From contig NZ_CP098805.1 of assembly GCF_023821985.2 (NCBI RefSeq), forward strand, positions 682,001-746,000: DNA of 64,000 bases, given 5' to 3'. This DNA is from Dyadobacter chenhuakuii (GTDB taxonomy: Bacteria; Bacteroidota; Bacteroidia; Cytophagales; Spirosomataceae). The notes beneath the pieces are model-generated. The model was not told the DNA's origin and searched no databases. It saw nothing but the letters and a program-made list of their open reading frames with translations. Position 1 is the first letter of the stretch; each line of letters begins with the position of its first letter. The translations under genes and the position numbers were made by a program. Positions 16,829-26,547 of this stretch are shown here, one piece after another.

Positions 16829-18499
16829 CTAATTCCCAGCCTTGGCCCAGTTGTCTCTTAATGTTACTGTTCTGTTGAAAACGAGTTTTTCGGCGGTGCT
16901 GTCTGGGTCTTTGGCGAAGTAACCTTTTCTTAGGAATTGGAATGATTCGCCTTCTTTGGCTTCATTAAGTGCCGGTTCGGCATAACCTGTGATGATTTCC
17001 AGTGAATTGGGATTGATGTAATCTTTGAAATCACCCTCTTCCGAAGATGGATCTTCAACGGAGAAAAGACGGTCGTAAAGGCGAACTTCGACTTCCTGCG
17101 CGTGTGGAACGGAGACCCAGTGCAATGTCCCTTTTACATTGATGCCGGTCGTATCATGCCCGCTCTTGCTGTTTTCGATGTATGAGCAATGCACTTCTTT
17201 GATTTCGCCATTTTCGTCTTTTACAAAATCATCACATTGAATGATGTATGCACTTTTCAGTCGGACCATTTTTCCAGGCGCCAAACGGAAATATTTCTTG
17301 GATGGCGTTTCCATAAAGTCCTCTTTCTCAATATAAATCTCCCTTGAAAAAGGAACTTCGCGGTTCCCTGTTGCTACGTCCTCCGGATTGTTTTCACTGT
17401 GGCACATCTCCGTAACACCTTCCGGGAAGTTGGTAATGATCACTTTCAAAGGATCCAAAACCACCATTCGGCGGAGCGCTTTTTTGTTCAAATCTTCGCG
17501 AACGCAAAATTCAAGCAAACCTACATCGATCATGTTTTCGCGTCGCGCTACACCGATCCGCTCACAGAAATCTCTGATGCTTTCCGGCGTGTAACCTCTC
17601 CTGCGCAAGCCGCTGATGGTCGGCATTCTAGGATCATCCCAGCCGTTTACATGCTTTTCCTGAACCAGTTGCAGCAACTTCCGTTTGCTGGTCACAGTGT
17701 AATTCAGGTTGCGGCGTGCGAATTCGTATTGATGCGATGGATATATGCCTAGCTTTTCAATGATCCAGTCATACAATTCCCGATGCGGCACAAATTCTAA
17801 TGTGCATATAGAATGTGTAACCGTTTCAATCGAATCGCTTTGGCCATGCGCAAAGTCGTACATGGGGTAAATGCACCATTTGTTGCCTGTGCGATGGTGA
17901 TGGGCGTGTTTGATCCGGTAAAGGATCGGGTCACGCATGAGCATATTGATGTGCGCCATGTCAATTTTGGCGCGTAATGTGCGGCTTCCGTCAGGAAAAC
18001 CACCATTTTTCATTTGTTCAAAAAGCGCAAGGTTTTCTTCAACCGAACGGCTCCTGTAAATGCTGTCTTTCCCGGGTTCCGTCGGAGTGCCTTTAAGCAG
18101 CGCTATTTCCTCGGAAGTTGAATCGTCCACATAGGCCAGCCCTTTGTTGATCAGCTCAACGGCATATTCATATAATGTATCGAAATAATCGGAAGCGTAA
18201 AGTTCGTTTTCCCATTCAAAACCCATCCACCGGATATCGTTTTTAATGCTTTCCACATATTCCGTATCTTCGGTAACCGGGTTGGTGTCGTCGAAACGAA
18301 GGTTTGTATAGCCAGGGAATTTTTTGGTCAAACCAAAATTCAGGCAAATGCTGGATGCATGGCCGATATGTAAATAGCCGTTTGGTTCGGGTGGAAATCG
18401 GGTGATGATCTGGGTGTATTTTCCTGCCTGCAAATCCGCCTCCACAATTTCCTCAATAAAATTCAGGCTTTTCTCTTCTTTTTTCTCTTCCGTAATCAT
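16829..18499 (-). CDS. glnS: Glutamine--tRNA ligase
   Basis: 556 aa from the ATG at 18499 ([10 protein letters not shown]); longer upstream codons would run across the truA start and are not GlnRS-like. Class Ic features are the ATP motif [14 protein letters not shown] (HIGH at 44-47), the KMSKS counterpart VTSKRKL, the tRNA-binding segment [15 protein letters not shown], and the two C-terminal anticodon-binding beta-barrels (ending [13 protein letters not shown]). It charges tRNA-Gln directly with glutamine and ATP. Divergent from truA with a 108-bp gap. Confidence 0.96.
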   Translation of the reverse strand: MITEEKKEEKSLNFIEEIVEADLQAGKYTQIITRFPPEPNGYLHIGHASSICLNFGLTKKFPGYTNLRFDDTNPVTEDTEYVESIKNDIRWMGFEWENELYASDYFDTLYEYAVELINKGLAYVDDSTSEEIALLKGTPTEPGKDSIYRSRSVEENLALFEQMKNGGFPDGSRTLRAKIDMAHINMLMRDPILYRIKHAHHHRTGNKWCIYPMYDFAHGQSDSIETVTHSICTLEFVPHRELYDWIIEKLGIYPSHQYEFARRNLNYTVTSKRKLLQLVQEKHVNGWDDPRMPTISGLRRRGYTPESIRDFCERIGVARRENMIDVGLLEFCVREDLNKKALRRMVVLDPLKVIITNFPEGVTEMCHSENNPEDVATGNREVPFSREIYIEKEDFMETPSKKYFRLAPGKMVRLKSAYIIQCDDFVKDENGEIKEVHCSYIENSKSGHDTTGINVKGTLHWVSVPHAQEVEVRLYDRLFSVEDPSSEEGDFKDYINPNSLEIITGYAEPALNEAKEGESFQFLRKGYFAKDPDSTAEKLVFNRTVTLRDNWAKAGN

Positions 18500-18595
18500 A
18501 CTAACTGGAAATATTTTTCGATTTTCAAAGTTAACCTTCTTCCGAACATTTTCAGCAAGGAACCGCTGCAAATCGCAAATCCGGGCTGTTTCCGT

Positions 18596-18603
18596 TACTT
18601 TTG
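18596..18603 (+). promoter_or_regulatory. -7 box (TACTTTTG) abutting the truA start
   Basis: TACTTTTG is an exact TAnnTTTG match and ends only 4 bp before the ATG at 18608. Transcription would start at or within a base or two of the start codon. No TTG is seen at the usual -33 distance. Confidence 0.5.
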
Positions 18604-18607
18604 CAAA

Positions 18608-19345
18608 ATGCGCTATTTTCTCGAATTCAGCTATAAAGGAACGGCCTATAATGGCTGGCAAAAACAAAACAATGCATTAGGCGTCCAGCAGGTGCTGGAA
18701 GAAGCACTCGCGAAAGTCCTGAGGTTACCCATTGAAATCACAGGCAGCAGCAGGACAGACACCGGCGTACATGCAGAACAACAATTTGCGCATTTTGATT
18801 TAGAAAATGAGATAGCCGATTTTGAGCTGCTGATTTACAAGCTTAATGGGCTTATTCCCAGGGACATTGCTGTAAAGCGCATCATTCCGGTTGGGAATGA
18901 CATTAACTCCCGTTTTGCAGCCACGCACCGCAAATATGAATACCGCATCACGAAACGCAAAAATCCTTTTCTAACTGATCTGGCTTTTCAATTAAAAGCG
19001 GATCTTGACATTGAGCAAATGAACGAAGCGGCAGCGCTGCTGTTGCAATACAATGATTTCGAGAGTTTTAGCAAGATCCACACACAAGTGAATAATTTCA
19101 GATGCACGATTAAGGAGGCAATTTGGATTGAAGCGGGAGATATGCTCGTTTTTCATATCCGTGCAAACCGTTTCCTGCGCGGAATGGTTAGGGCGCTGGT
19201 AGGGACGCTGCTGGAAGTAGGAAAAGGTAAGCGGAGCGTTGCTGAATTCGAACAGGTTATCCTGGCAAAAAACAGAAAAGCAGCAGGCGCCCAGGCACCT
19301 GCGGAAGGTCTTTTTCTGGTTGAAGTGGGCTATGATTTTATTTAA
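18608..19345 (+). CDS. truA: tRNA pseudouridine synthase A
   Basis: 245 aa, standard TruA length. It starts with [18 protein letters not shown], the family's usual N-terminus, which fixes the ATG at 18608. The catalytic aspartate is Asp51 in [10 protein letters not shown]. Further family segments are HRKYEYRI and [20 protein letters not shown]. It isomerises uridines 38-40 in the tRNA anticodon stem. The stop overlaps the convergent aldehyde dehydrogenase stop by 8 bp. Confidence 0.96.
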   Translation: MRYFLEFSYKGTAYNGWQKQNNALGVQQVLEEALAKVLRLPIEITGSSRTDTGVHAEQQFAHFDLENEIADFELLIYKLNGLIPRDIAVKRIIPVGNDINSRFAATHRKYEYRITKRKNPFLTDLAFQLKADLDIEQMNEAAALLLQYNDFESFSKIHTQVNNFRCTIKEAIWIEAGDMLVFHIRANRFLRGMVRALVGTLLEVGKGKRSVAEFEQVILAKNRKAAGAQAPAEGLFLVEVGYDFI

Positions 19346-20930
19346 TGGCCTCCTGGCTGAACTGATTGTTAACCAGCCTGAAAATGCCCAGCGGATTGCT
19401 GTTCTTCAACTCATCCGGCAGCAGTGCGTCGGGCCAGCCCTGAAATGATTGCGGACGGACAAAACGTAGGATCGAATGTCTGCCAACAGAAGTGAATTTT
19501 GCATCCGCAGTTGCCGGAAAAGGCCCTCCATGATGCATAGAAGGGCAAACCTCCACGCCGGTAGGAACGCCATTCAGGATAAATCGGCCGGATATTTGTG
19601 CGAGCTTGTCTACAATAGCCTGGTGCGCGTGGACCTCATGCTCTTCTGCCATCAGCGAGCAGGTAAGCTGTCCTTTTAAATGTGAAATCGCTTCAAGCAT
19701 TTCACCCGTATCCTCACAAATGACAAGCAGCGAAAATGGTCCGAAAACTTCTTCATGTAATTTTGGATTGGCAATAAAGCTTTGCCCGGAAACTGTTGCT
19801 ATGGATGCCTGCGCCTGATTTTCTCCCTCAGACATTTGCTCTGAAACGGCGAGTCTGGAAACATCTTCCTGTTCAAACGCATGATCGCGGAGCTTGTAAT
19901 AATTTTTACAAATGCCCGCCGTAAGCATTGTGGCAGATGTGGTTTTCAGGATTTCATTTTTATAAGAGTCCGCAAATGCAATCAGGCCCTGCGTTTTAGT
20001 AACAAACACAAGTCCGGGATTGGTACAGAATTGTCCGGCGCCCAGGCTTACCGAACCTGCAAGCGTTTTCCCAAATTCCAATGCATTGTGTTCCAGATAG
20101 TCAGGAAGAACAACGATGGGGTTAACGCTGCCCATTTCAGCAAAGACGGCAATGGGTTCCTCGCGCTCCTGCGCCATTTTAAACAGCGCCATTCCACCTT
20201 TCATAGAACCTGTAAAACCAACAGCCTTACTGGCAGGATGCTTAACCAATGCTGTCCCCACTTCAAAACCATCGTCATATAGCATGGAAAAAACGCCATC
20301 AGGCATTCCTGTCCTTTGCGCAGCTTTTACAATGGCCTGCGCCGTCAGATCGCTTACGCCGGGATGTGCTGCGTGGGCTTTTACAATGACCGGGTTTCCG
20401 GCCGCCAAAGCCGGGCCTGTGTCCACACCGGCTACGGAATACGCGAAAGGGAAGTTACTGGAACCGAAAACGATAACCGGACCAATCGGAACGAGCATTT
20501 TCCGGATGTCGGGCTTGGGAACGGGCGTGCGGTCGGGTAGGGCGGTGTCGATGGATGCATCCACCCATGAGCCCTCGCGAAGCAATTCCGCAAATTGAGT
20601 CAGCTGATTGATCGTGCGCGCGCGTTCACCTTGCAGGCGGGCCATGGGCAGGCCTGTTTCCAGATTTGCTCTTTCAAGTAAGACGTCGCCAATCGCCAGG
20701 ATCTCTTCGGTAATGGCAATCAGAAAATCAGCTCTTTTCGCGGCAGGAATTTTTGCATATTCGCTGAAAGCCTTTTTGGCAAGCGCCATAGTATTTTCGA
20801 CTTCTTCAATCGTCGCCGTATGGAAATTTTCAGGGAGAAATGAATCTTTGGCTGGCACATAGGATTGAAATGTGCGGTCGCCCTGGCTAGAAAGTGAATA
20901 GCCAATGTAGTTTTTACCTTTGATTTCCAT
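19338..20930 (-). CDS. Aldehyde dehydrogenase, alpha-ketoglutaric semialdehyde dehydrogenase-like
   Basis: 530-aa NADP+-type ALDH of the KGSADH branch. Opening residues MEIKGKNYIGY, a cofactor region GPVIVFGSSNFPFAYSVAG, the general base in AEMGSVNP and the nucleophile in GQFCTNPG are all present, unlike the GapN-like enzyme at 2123. Relatives oxidise 2,5-dioxopentanoate to 2-oxoglutarate in sugar-acid and hydroxyproline degradation. It starts 14 bp after the MoxR stop, so it may ride on the foldase/MoxR transcript, although its job looks unrelated. No sugar-acid dehydratase genes are adjacent, so the pathway is inference from family only. Confidence 0.85.
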   Translation of the reverse strand: MEIKGKNYIGYSLSSQGDRTFQSYVPAKDSFLPENFHTATIEEVENTMALAKKAFSEYAKIPAAKRADFLIAITEEILAIGDVLLERANLETGLPMARLQGERARTINQLTQFAELLREGSWVDASIDTALPDRTPVPKPDIRKMLVPIGPVIVFGSSNFPFAYSVAGVDTGPALAAGNPVIVKAHAAHPGVSDLTAQAIVKAAQRTGMPDGVFSMLYDDGFEVGTALVKHPASKAVGFTGSMKGGMALFKMAQEREEPIAVFAEMGSVNPIVVLPDYLEHNALEFGKTLAGSVSLGAGQFCTNPGLVFVTKTQGLIAFADSYKNEILKTTSATMLTAGICKNYYKLRDHAFEQEDVSRLAVSEQMSEGENQAQASIATVSGQSFIANPKLHEEVFGPFSLLVICEDTGEMLEAISHLKGQLTCSLMAEEHEVHAHQAIVDKLAQISGRFILNGVPTGVEVCPSMHHGGPFPATADAKFTSVGRHSILRFVRPQSFQGWPDALLPDELKNSNPLGIFRLVNNQFSQEAIK

Positions 20931-20944
20931 AAGTTAAGATTGTG

Positions 20945-21907
20945 TCAGACGAGACGTGCAATGATGTCATCTACTGAAATTCCTTCGGCTTCGGCTTTGA
21001 AATTCCGGATGATTCTGTGCCGTAACACGGGTAATGCAACTGCTTTTACGTCCTCAATGTCGGGAGAATATTTACCTGAAAGCAATGCGTTGCATTTGGC
21101 TGCCAGGATCAGCGCCTGTGAGGCACGGGGACCTGCGCCCCAGTCGAGGTAATCGTTGGTGTCTTTTACGGCAAGGCCGGCAGCGGGCCTGGTTTTGTGG
21201 ACCAGTTTCACCGCATATTCAATGACGTGATCGGTTACCGGAACGCGTCTTACCAAATGCTGGAAATCCATGATCTCCTCGGAAGTCACGACTTTTTTAA
21301 CCTGGTAACGAACGTCGTTGGTGGTGTTTTTAACAATGTTTACTTCCTCTGCATAGGAAGGATAATCCAGCTGGATCATGAACATAAAGCGGTCGAGCTG
21401 GGCTTCTGGCAGGGGATAAGTTCCTTCCTGCTCAATGGGGTTTTGAGTAGCGAGTACGAAGAAAGGACGTTCCAGCGCATGCTTTGCTCCCGCGATTGTA
21501 ACAGAATATTCCTGCATCGCTTCCAGCAGCGCAGATTGCGTTTTGGGTGGCGTCCTGTTGATCTCATCGGCCAGGATAATGTTGGCAAAAACAGGCCCCT
21601 TGATAAACTTGAAATTGCGGTTCTGATCCAATGTTTCAGACCCCAGAATGTCTGACGGCATTAAGTCAGGCGTAAACTGGATCCGGTTGAAATTGAGGTC
21701 TAGCGAAGAAGCAATCGTCTGGATGAGAAGCGTTTTGGCTAGTCCGGGCACACCCACCAAAAGGCAATGGCCCTGGCAGAAAATCGCGGTCAGTAGTCCT
21801 TTAACAACCTCATCTTGCCCGATTATTACATTTCCAATCTCACTCCGGATTTTATCATAAGCTACTTTCATAGCTTCGGCAGCTTCAACGTCCGATGAAT
21901 ACTTCAC
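20945..21907 (-). CDS. MoxR-type AAA+ ATPase
   Basis: 320 aa. Walker A is GVPGLAKT (52-59), Walker B ILADEINR (111-118), with sensor 1 in LATQNPIEQEGTYPLPEAQLDRF and a C-terminal lid domain (GPRASQALILAAKC). MoxR proteins usually work with von Willebrand factor A proteins to assemble or insert metal into partners, and are normally followed by DUF58/VWA genes. Here none follows; the neighbours are two periplasmic foldases upstream and an aldehyde dehydrogenase downstream. This suggests an envelope-maturation role (inference). Confidence 0.9.
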   Translation of the reverse strand: MKYSSDVEAAEAMKVAYDKIRSEIGNVIIGQDEVVKGLLTAIFCQGHCLLVGVPGLAKTLLIQTIASSLDLNFNRIQFTPDLMPSDILGSETLDQNRNFKFIKGPVFANIILADEINRTPPKTQSALLEAMQEYSVTIAGAKHALERPFFVLATQNPIEQEGTYPLPEAQLDRFMFMIQLDYPSYAEEVNIVKNTTNDVRYQVKKVVTSEEIMDFQHLVRRVPVTDHVIEYAVKLVHKTRPAAGLAVKDTNDYLDWGAGPRASQALILAAKCNALLSGKYSPDIEDVKAVALPVLRHRIIRNFKAEAEGISVDDIIARLV

Positions 21908-21958
21908 AATGTGTCAGATTAAATTTTCAATTCCTTAACCGCAATCCTGTCCTGAAAG

Positions 21959-23332
21959 CTAAATATCGTTTGCCAAAGCCTCTAATCCGAGCACTTTACA
22001 ATCTTTATATTCAGGCTCGATGCTGATGAAAACGTCGCCCTGCGCTTTTTTAAACCATTCTTCCAATGCATTGTTTCGTTTGTTACTCAACACGATCTGA
22101 GCCAGTTTCTCGTAATCATCACGAAGATTGGCCGTATGCGGCTCCGATTTGCTCTTGTACCAGATGATACGCATGGCGCTTCTTCCATCTTCGGTACGAT
22201 AGGCAACCGGTTTGCTCAATTCGCCCACTTTCATGGTGTCGATAGCAAAATATAGTGCCGGGTCCATAGAAGCATCCAGTGTAAGACGAGCTAAACCTGT
22301 ATTTCTATCCATGATCAAACCACCCGATTCGGCTGTTTCTTTATCTTCCGAGTTGTCCAAAGCCGCTTTCGCGAATTTCAATGTATCGATTTCAATCAGA
22401 TTTCTAAGACTATCCAGGGCGCGGACCGCAGAAGTCATATCTGTTCCTTTGTTATAATCAGGACGAAGCAGGATGTGTCTGGCGTGATATTCAGCGCCGC
22501 GCGTTTCGATGAGCTTGATCAAGTGAAAACCAAATTGCGACTCAACGATATCCGACATTTCACCTGGTTTCAATGATAATGCAGCTCCTTCAAACTCGGG
22601 AACCATTGCACCACGTTTGGCGAAGTTCAGGTCACCGCCATTTTTTGCTGAACCAAGGTCTTCTGAATAGATCTGCGCCAATGTAGCGAAGTCTTCACCT
22701 TTTTCAGCGCGTTGCTTCAATTCAAGCAATTGTTGTTTTAGCTTGTCCTTCTGCTCGCGGGTAACTGTTCCCAGCTTCACAATGTGGCCGATTTCGACTT
22801 CGGAAGGAATGTAAGGAAGGCTGTCTTTCGGAATGGAATTAAAAAACTTGCGCACTTCATTCGGCGTAATTTTTACATTGCCAGAAATGGTCCGCTGCAT
22901 TTTTTCTACGATCTTTTGCTCCTTCACCTGCGTGCGAAGCTCGCTTTTCAGGTTTTCAATGCTTTTACCGTAGGCTTCTACAATATTCTTTTCGGATCCG
23001 AAACGCTGCACCATATAGCCCATTTTGGCATCAAGCTCGCCGTCGACTTCTTTGTCTTCCACCACAACCGAGTCAATTTCGGCTTTGGCAAGAAGCATTT
23101 TGTTGATAATAAGTGATTCCAGAAGCTGGCATTTTTCGGGCGCGGCGCGTCCTTCTGCTTTGTATTGATTATACATTTCCTCCAATTCGGAGTTCAGAAT
23201 GTAGTGATTGTCAACCCGGGCAATGATTTTATCAATGCTGATCCCCTGCTGCCCCTGTCCGAAACTGATGAGACTGAAAAACAGTGAGAATACTGCTATC
23301 AGACCGGGCGCAATTACTTTATTTATTTTCAT
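21959..23332 (-). CDS. SurA-like periplasmic peptidyl-prolyl isomerase/chaperone
   Basis: 457 aa with a clear signal peptide (hydrophobic residues 8-24, cleavage near SFGQ). A SurA_N-type helical chaperone region (about 30-165) is followed by two parvulin/rotamase modules: about 175-285 (EVEIGHIVKL to FGFHLIKLIE) and 286-400 (HARHILLRPDY onward), the second poorly conserved. It would fold outer-membrane proteins in the periplasm. The larger PpiC-type lipoprotein lies 80 bp upstream and MoxR 51 bp downstream on the same strand, so one operon is likely. Confidence 0.88.
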   Translation of the reverse strand: MKINKVIAPGLIAVFSLFFSLISFGQGQQGISIDKIIARVDNHYILNSELEEMYNQYKAEGRAAPEKCQLLESLIINKMLLAKAEIDSVVVEDKEVDGELDAKMGYMVQRFGSEKNIVEAYGKSIENLKSELRTQVKEQKIVEKMQRTISGNVKITPNEVRKFFNSIPKDSLPYIPSEVEIGHIVKLGTVTREQKDKLKQQLLELKQRAEKGEDFATLAQIYSEDLGSAKNGGDLNFAKRGAMVPEFEGAALSLKPGEMSDIVESQFGFHLIKLIETRGAEYHARHILLRPDYNKGTDMTSAVRALDSLRNLIEIDTLKFAKAALDNSEDKETAESGGLIMDRNTGLARLTLDASMDPALYFAIDTMKVGELSKPVAYRTEDGRSAMRIIWYKSKSEPHTANLRDDYEKLAQIVLSNKRNNALEEWFKKAQGDVFISIEPEYKDCKVLGLEALANDI

Positions 23333-23412
23333 ATGGTTATTTGATTCTCCTTAATCTGTTCGGGTTACTATGGTTTTGATTACAAAACGGTTTACGAAAT
23401 GCTAAAATACGC

Positions 23413-25710
23413 TTAACGCTTAATTTTTTCTAATTCTTGCGCATTCACTTTAATAGGGAATTTCGCTTCCAGCCGGTTTACCAACTGTTTTTCCAACTCT
23501 TTCTGGTAATCGTTGATCACGCTTCCACGCGCTTCTGCAAATGTCTTCCCGCGTGACGGCTCTATTTTTTGTACGGAAGTCCAGAAAACCATGTTGTTGT
23601 CCGTCACAGTTTGTTCACCTGTCTGCCATTTGAATCGGGCAAATAAAGGGTTGTCCTTTGTAAAATATCCATCCCGGATCATAACGGCGTCGGGAGCGTC
23701 TGCATTATAGACCTTCTCCACGTCACCTTTCGACTGGCTGTAAAACTGGAAGCCTACACGTCGGTTGCGGTCGGCTTCGGCCGTTTGCCTGAACGAGCCA
23801 TAGTCTTTTTCAATGATCCGTAAAATCGGGATATTCCGGCCATTCAAATACTTTACAACATTCCTGATGCGGTTGGCAGATGTGATCTCACTTTCGTCCG
23901 CTGACCTGTAACCTGCAATTTCTACAATGTAATCAGGATTCTTTTCCATTACAATATAAACGTCGGTCAGCGCATCAAGTTGCTCATTATCAATTTCGCT
24001 GGCATTGGCTGCGAACAATATTTCCTTCGATCTCCGTTCCAGCTTGTAAGGGCTCTGTGCCAATGTTCTTTTGATCGCATTCACCGTTTGCGTGTCCTTG
24101 GCCGACACAATGGTCGCCAGCACACGTTCCGGGAACTGATAGCGCTCCTTATGCTGGTCATAGAACGCCTTTTGACCCGTCGAATCCGTCAATGAACGTC
24201 CCCATACATTCTCCTCCATTACTTGTGAAAGCAGCACCCCTTCTTTAATCTCGCTGATCAGGTTCCGGAACTCAGCATTGGTCTCTTCCAAATGTTCCTT
24301 TTCAAAATCAGCCAGGCTTTCCGTCAAATAGTCATTATAATATTTCCGAAACACAACCGCAGGCGATGCATCTTTCGGTTTAACCTGTTGCTTTCTTTTT
24401 ACATAATTCAAAAAGCCCAGTGCATCGTACGATTGCTCTTCAATCTTAAATAACGCAACCGAAGCCCAATCTGTTGATACTGCACTTAAATAATCCCAAT
24501 TTCCACTGGTAATGCTGCTGTCTCCCAACGCCGCAACCGTTTTCCACTGTTCCGCAAATTCCTGGACTTTGTATTTTTCCCTGAGCCGTTTCGCATTGGC
24601 TTGTTCCAGCACTTTTCCTCTCGAATCCGTCACCACTTTTTTCCGCAGCGATGGCGCCATGGTTGCATATGGTTCCAGGCTGCGCTTTTCGGCCAGTCGC
24701 ACAATGTGCCATCCATACATGGTCAGCACAGGTTTGGAATAGGCGTTCACCTTGGTCAATGCAAAGGCCGCTTCTTCAATTTCAGGCACCATTTGCCCGA
24801 TGCCAAACATGGGGAGTAACCCGCTGTTTTTCCTGGATTGTTTATCGTCTGAAAAACTTTCCACGACTGCTTCCCAATCTTCACCGCTTTGTAACAGTGC
24901 ATAGGCTTCATCGATCCGCGCTTTTGCAGACTCTTTCTGCGCCGCAGTTCCTGCCGTATCCTGCTGAACCATGATATGCGCAATCCGAACCATCCCCCGG
25001 TTCGAACGGCGATCCGTTACTTTCACCAGATGATAGCCTCCCTTCGTACGCACGGGCTGCGAAACTTTTCCGACGGGCAACGTATAAGCTGCCGTTTCTA
25101 TGGGATATAAGGTCTGAAAAGCGGTAAAATAACCCAGATCGCCTTTGGTTTTTGATGCAACGGGATCTTTCGAGAATTTTGCGGCCAGGTCGCCGAAGTC
25201 ATTGCCGTCCTCCAATCTTCCCCTCAATGCGATGGCCGCGCGGTAGGCTTCCAAAGTATCGGCCGGAGAAGCATCTTCCGAAACACCGATCAGTATATGG
25301 GAAGCTCTCACTTCCTGCTTCAGGCGGTTATAAGCTTCATTCGAGAGTTTTTCGACAAGTGATTTGTCAACCAGGTGGTTTTTTGCGAGCTGTTCGCGGT
25401 AGGAGGTGATTTCTTCTTTATAGTCCTGAGTGGTGTCTTTTCCTTCTTGCTTGGCATGCAGGACCTTTATTTTAAGGTCTTTGTATAAATTAAAATATTC
25501 TTCCGGAGTTAACTCACGCGTTGAATCAGAAGCATTTTTGTTTTTATTATATGAATCCTGGTAATCCTCAATCGAAAATTTCTCGTTCCCAATTTCCAGT
25601 AAGGCGGGCGTTTCGGTTACTACTGCTGCTTGTTGAGGAGGTGCGGTTGTTTTACAGGAGCTTACGGCTAAAACCGCAAGCAGGGCAATGTTGTATTGTA
25701 TTTTAGGCAT
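23413..25710 (-). CDS. PpiC-type peptidyl-prolyl isomerase lipoprotein with an embedded OmpA-like domain
   Basis: 765 aa. A lipoprotein signal ends at Cys19 (LAVSSC). Rotamase modules lie at about 135-235 (RASHILIGV to GYHLVKV) and 240-343 (RIAHIMVQ to YGWHIVRL). After a long helical linker, residues 563-656 resemble an OmpA-type peptidoglycan-binding fold: VEIAGYRS in place of the GHTD strand, SANRIRNVVKYL for the N-x-x-LS-x-x-RA helix, and a closing NRRVGFQF. A further parvulin-like tail follows. It would be an envelope-anchored foldase that may also contact peptidoglycan. First gene of the surA-moxR unit, with a promoter at 25716-25745. Confidence 0.8.
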   Translation of the reverse strand: MPKIQYNIALLAVLAVSSCKTTAPPQQAAVVTETPALLEIGNEKFSIEDYQDSYNKNKNASDSTRELTPEEYFNLYKDLKIKVLHAKQEGKDTTQDYKEEITSYREQLAKNHLVDKSLVEKLSNEAYNRLKQEVRASHILIGVSEDASPADTLEAYRAAIALRGRLEDGNDFGDLAAKFSKDPVASKTKGDLGYFTAFQTLYPIETAAYTLPVGKVSQPVRTKGGYHLVKVTDRRSNRGMVRIAHIMVQQDTAGTAAQKESAKARIDEAYALLQSGEDWEAVVESFSDDKQSRKNSGLLPMFGIGQMVPEIEEAAFALTKVNAYSKPVLTMYGWHIVRLAEKRSLEPYATMAPSLRKKVVTDSRGKVLEQANAKRLREKYKVQEFAEQWKTVAALGDSSITSGNWDYLSAVSTDWASVALFKIEEQSYDALGFLNYVKRKQQVKPKDASPAVVFRKYYNDYLTESLADFEKEHLEETNAEFRNLISEIKEGVLLSQVMEENVWGRSLTDSTGQKAFYDQHKERYQFPERVLATIVSAKDTQTVNAIKRTLAQSPYKLERRSKEILFAANASEIDNEQLDALTDVYIVMEKNPDYIVEIAGYRSADESEITSANRIRNVVKYLNGRNIPILRIIEKDYGSFRQTAEADRNRRVGFQFYSQSKGDVEKVYNADAPDAVMIRDGYFTKDNPLFARFKWQTGEQTVTDNNMVFWTSVQKIEPSRGKTFAEARGSVINDYQKELEKQLVNRLEAKFPIKVNAQELEKIKR

Positions 25711-25715
25711 ATCTA

Positions 25716-25745
25716 CAAATCGAATTTTAAAGGGGCTTCCGGCAA
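25716..25745 (-). promoter_or_regulatory. Promoter of the foldase operon, abutting the start codon
   Basis: Minus-strand TTG (25745-25743), a 19-bp spacer and TCGATTTG (25723-25716), one base off the -7 consensus. Only 5 bp separate the box from the ATG at 25710, so the transcript would have almost no 5' leader. Confidence 0.55.
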
Positions 25746-26054
25746 TATACGGCTGCCTTACGACGCTGGTAAAGCCGGCAAAGTTAGACGCTTTCCGAAC
25801 AGATCAAAAATATAACGTACGGCCAGGCGATTTGTTCTCTGTTGTCCACAGTAGCTATGATTTTCAGTATGGCGTGATCGCCCCACTGCAAACGTTTGCA
25901 ACATGGCCATTCTTAGTAAGCCGGTGTAGAAGTCCATCTATTTGTACTCCTGCATGAATCTTTGGTTTAATTATTATAAATGCCCTTTTTTGGCGTTTCA
26001 GGCACAATTTTTTTAGCGGACGCGGGCAAAAGTAGTTCTTAAAAAAGGTTGGTT
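25746..26054. other. Intergenic stretch without a recognisable gene
   Basis: With the promoter above, this forms the longest gap between well-supported genes (about 340 bp). I see no conserved reading frame. A minus-strand TACTTTTG (26034-26027) matches the -7 consensus and could give a second, long-leader transcript of the foldase operon, but it has no -33. The plus-strand promoter of the gene at 26055 is not obvious. Confidence 0.5.
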
Positions 26055-26537
26055 ATGGAAGAGAGTAGAAAAAATGATTTCGTTCAGGCAATCAGAGCAT
26101 TGTGGATCGAGCAGAAAACCAGAGAACTCCTTTATTTAGAAGCATTGAAGAAGGATAATATGGGCCCTTGCAGGCGCATTCTCAGCCAGGGCCATGTAAG
26201 TGCTTTATTATTCCAGAAGGAGATCAAATGGATTTATGATTATTTTAAGTGTTTTCTGACGGACAAAGAGTTGGGCGAAACCAATCATATCACAGCCCGG
26301 ACAGCATTAAAACTGCTGGAAGACGTGGAAGAAAAAGAAGAAATCGCAACTTGTCTAAAAAAGGTAGAAGCAGCTACATTGCAGCTCTACAAAAAGCTGC
26401 GTACTTACGTTGATAAGGATTCCGAAGCGAGACAAATGCTGGACGAACACTTGGTGCGTATCTCTGAGTTTTACGAATCTTTATGCAAGCTGGAAGTTGG
26501 AACCAGAAGCAGGGTAGGTTATACCGCTGCTGCCTGA
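26055..26537 (+). CDS. Small helical protein, possibly DUF2383-like four-helix bundle
   Basis: 160 aa from the ATG at 26055 (MEESRKND); a TTG two codons upstream is less likely. Almost entirely predicted helix, with Glu-rich segments (LWIEQKTRELLYLEAL; LLEDVEEKEEIATCLKKVEAATLQLYKKL) spaced like the DUF2383 ferritin-like bundle. Metal ligands are not clear and several Cys are present. No signal peptide, so cytosolic. Function unknown. Convergent with the VOC gene at a 10-bp gap. Confidence 0.7.
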   Translation: MEESRKNDFVQAIRALWIEQKTRELLYLEALKKDNMGPCRRILSQGHVSALLFQKEIKWIYDYFKCFLTDKELGETNHITARTALKLLEDVEEKEEIATCLKKVEAATLQLYKKLRTYVDKDSEARQMLDEHLVRISEFYESLCKLEVGTRSRVGYTAAA

Positions 26538-26547
26538 TCCGCAAAAA

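Noticed and set aside
18500..18667. N-terminal extension of glnS
   Set aside because: It crosses the truA start region and precedes the usual GlnRS beginning; the ATG at 18499 is preferred.
25688..25957. Plus-strand frame of 89 codons ahead of the small helical protein
   Set aside because: It overlaps the promoter and start of the foldase operon on the other strand and shows no motif.
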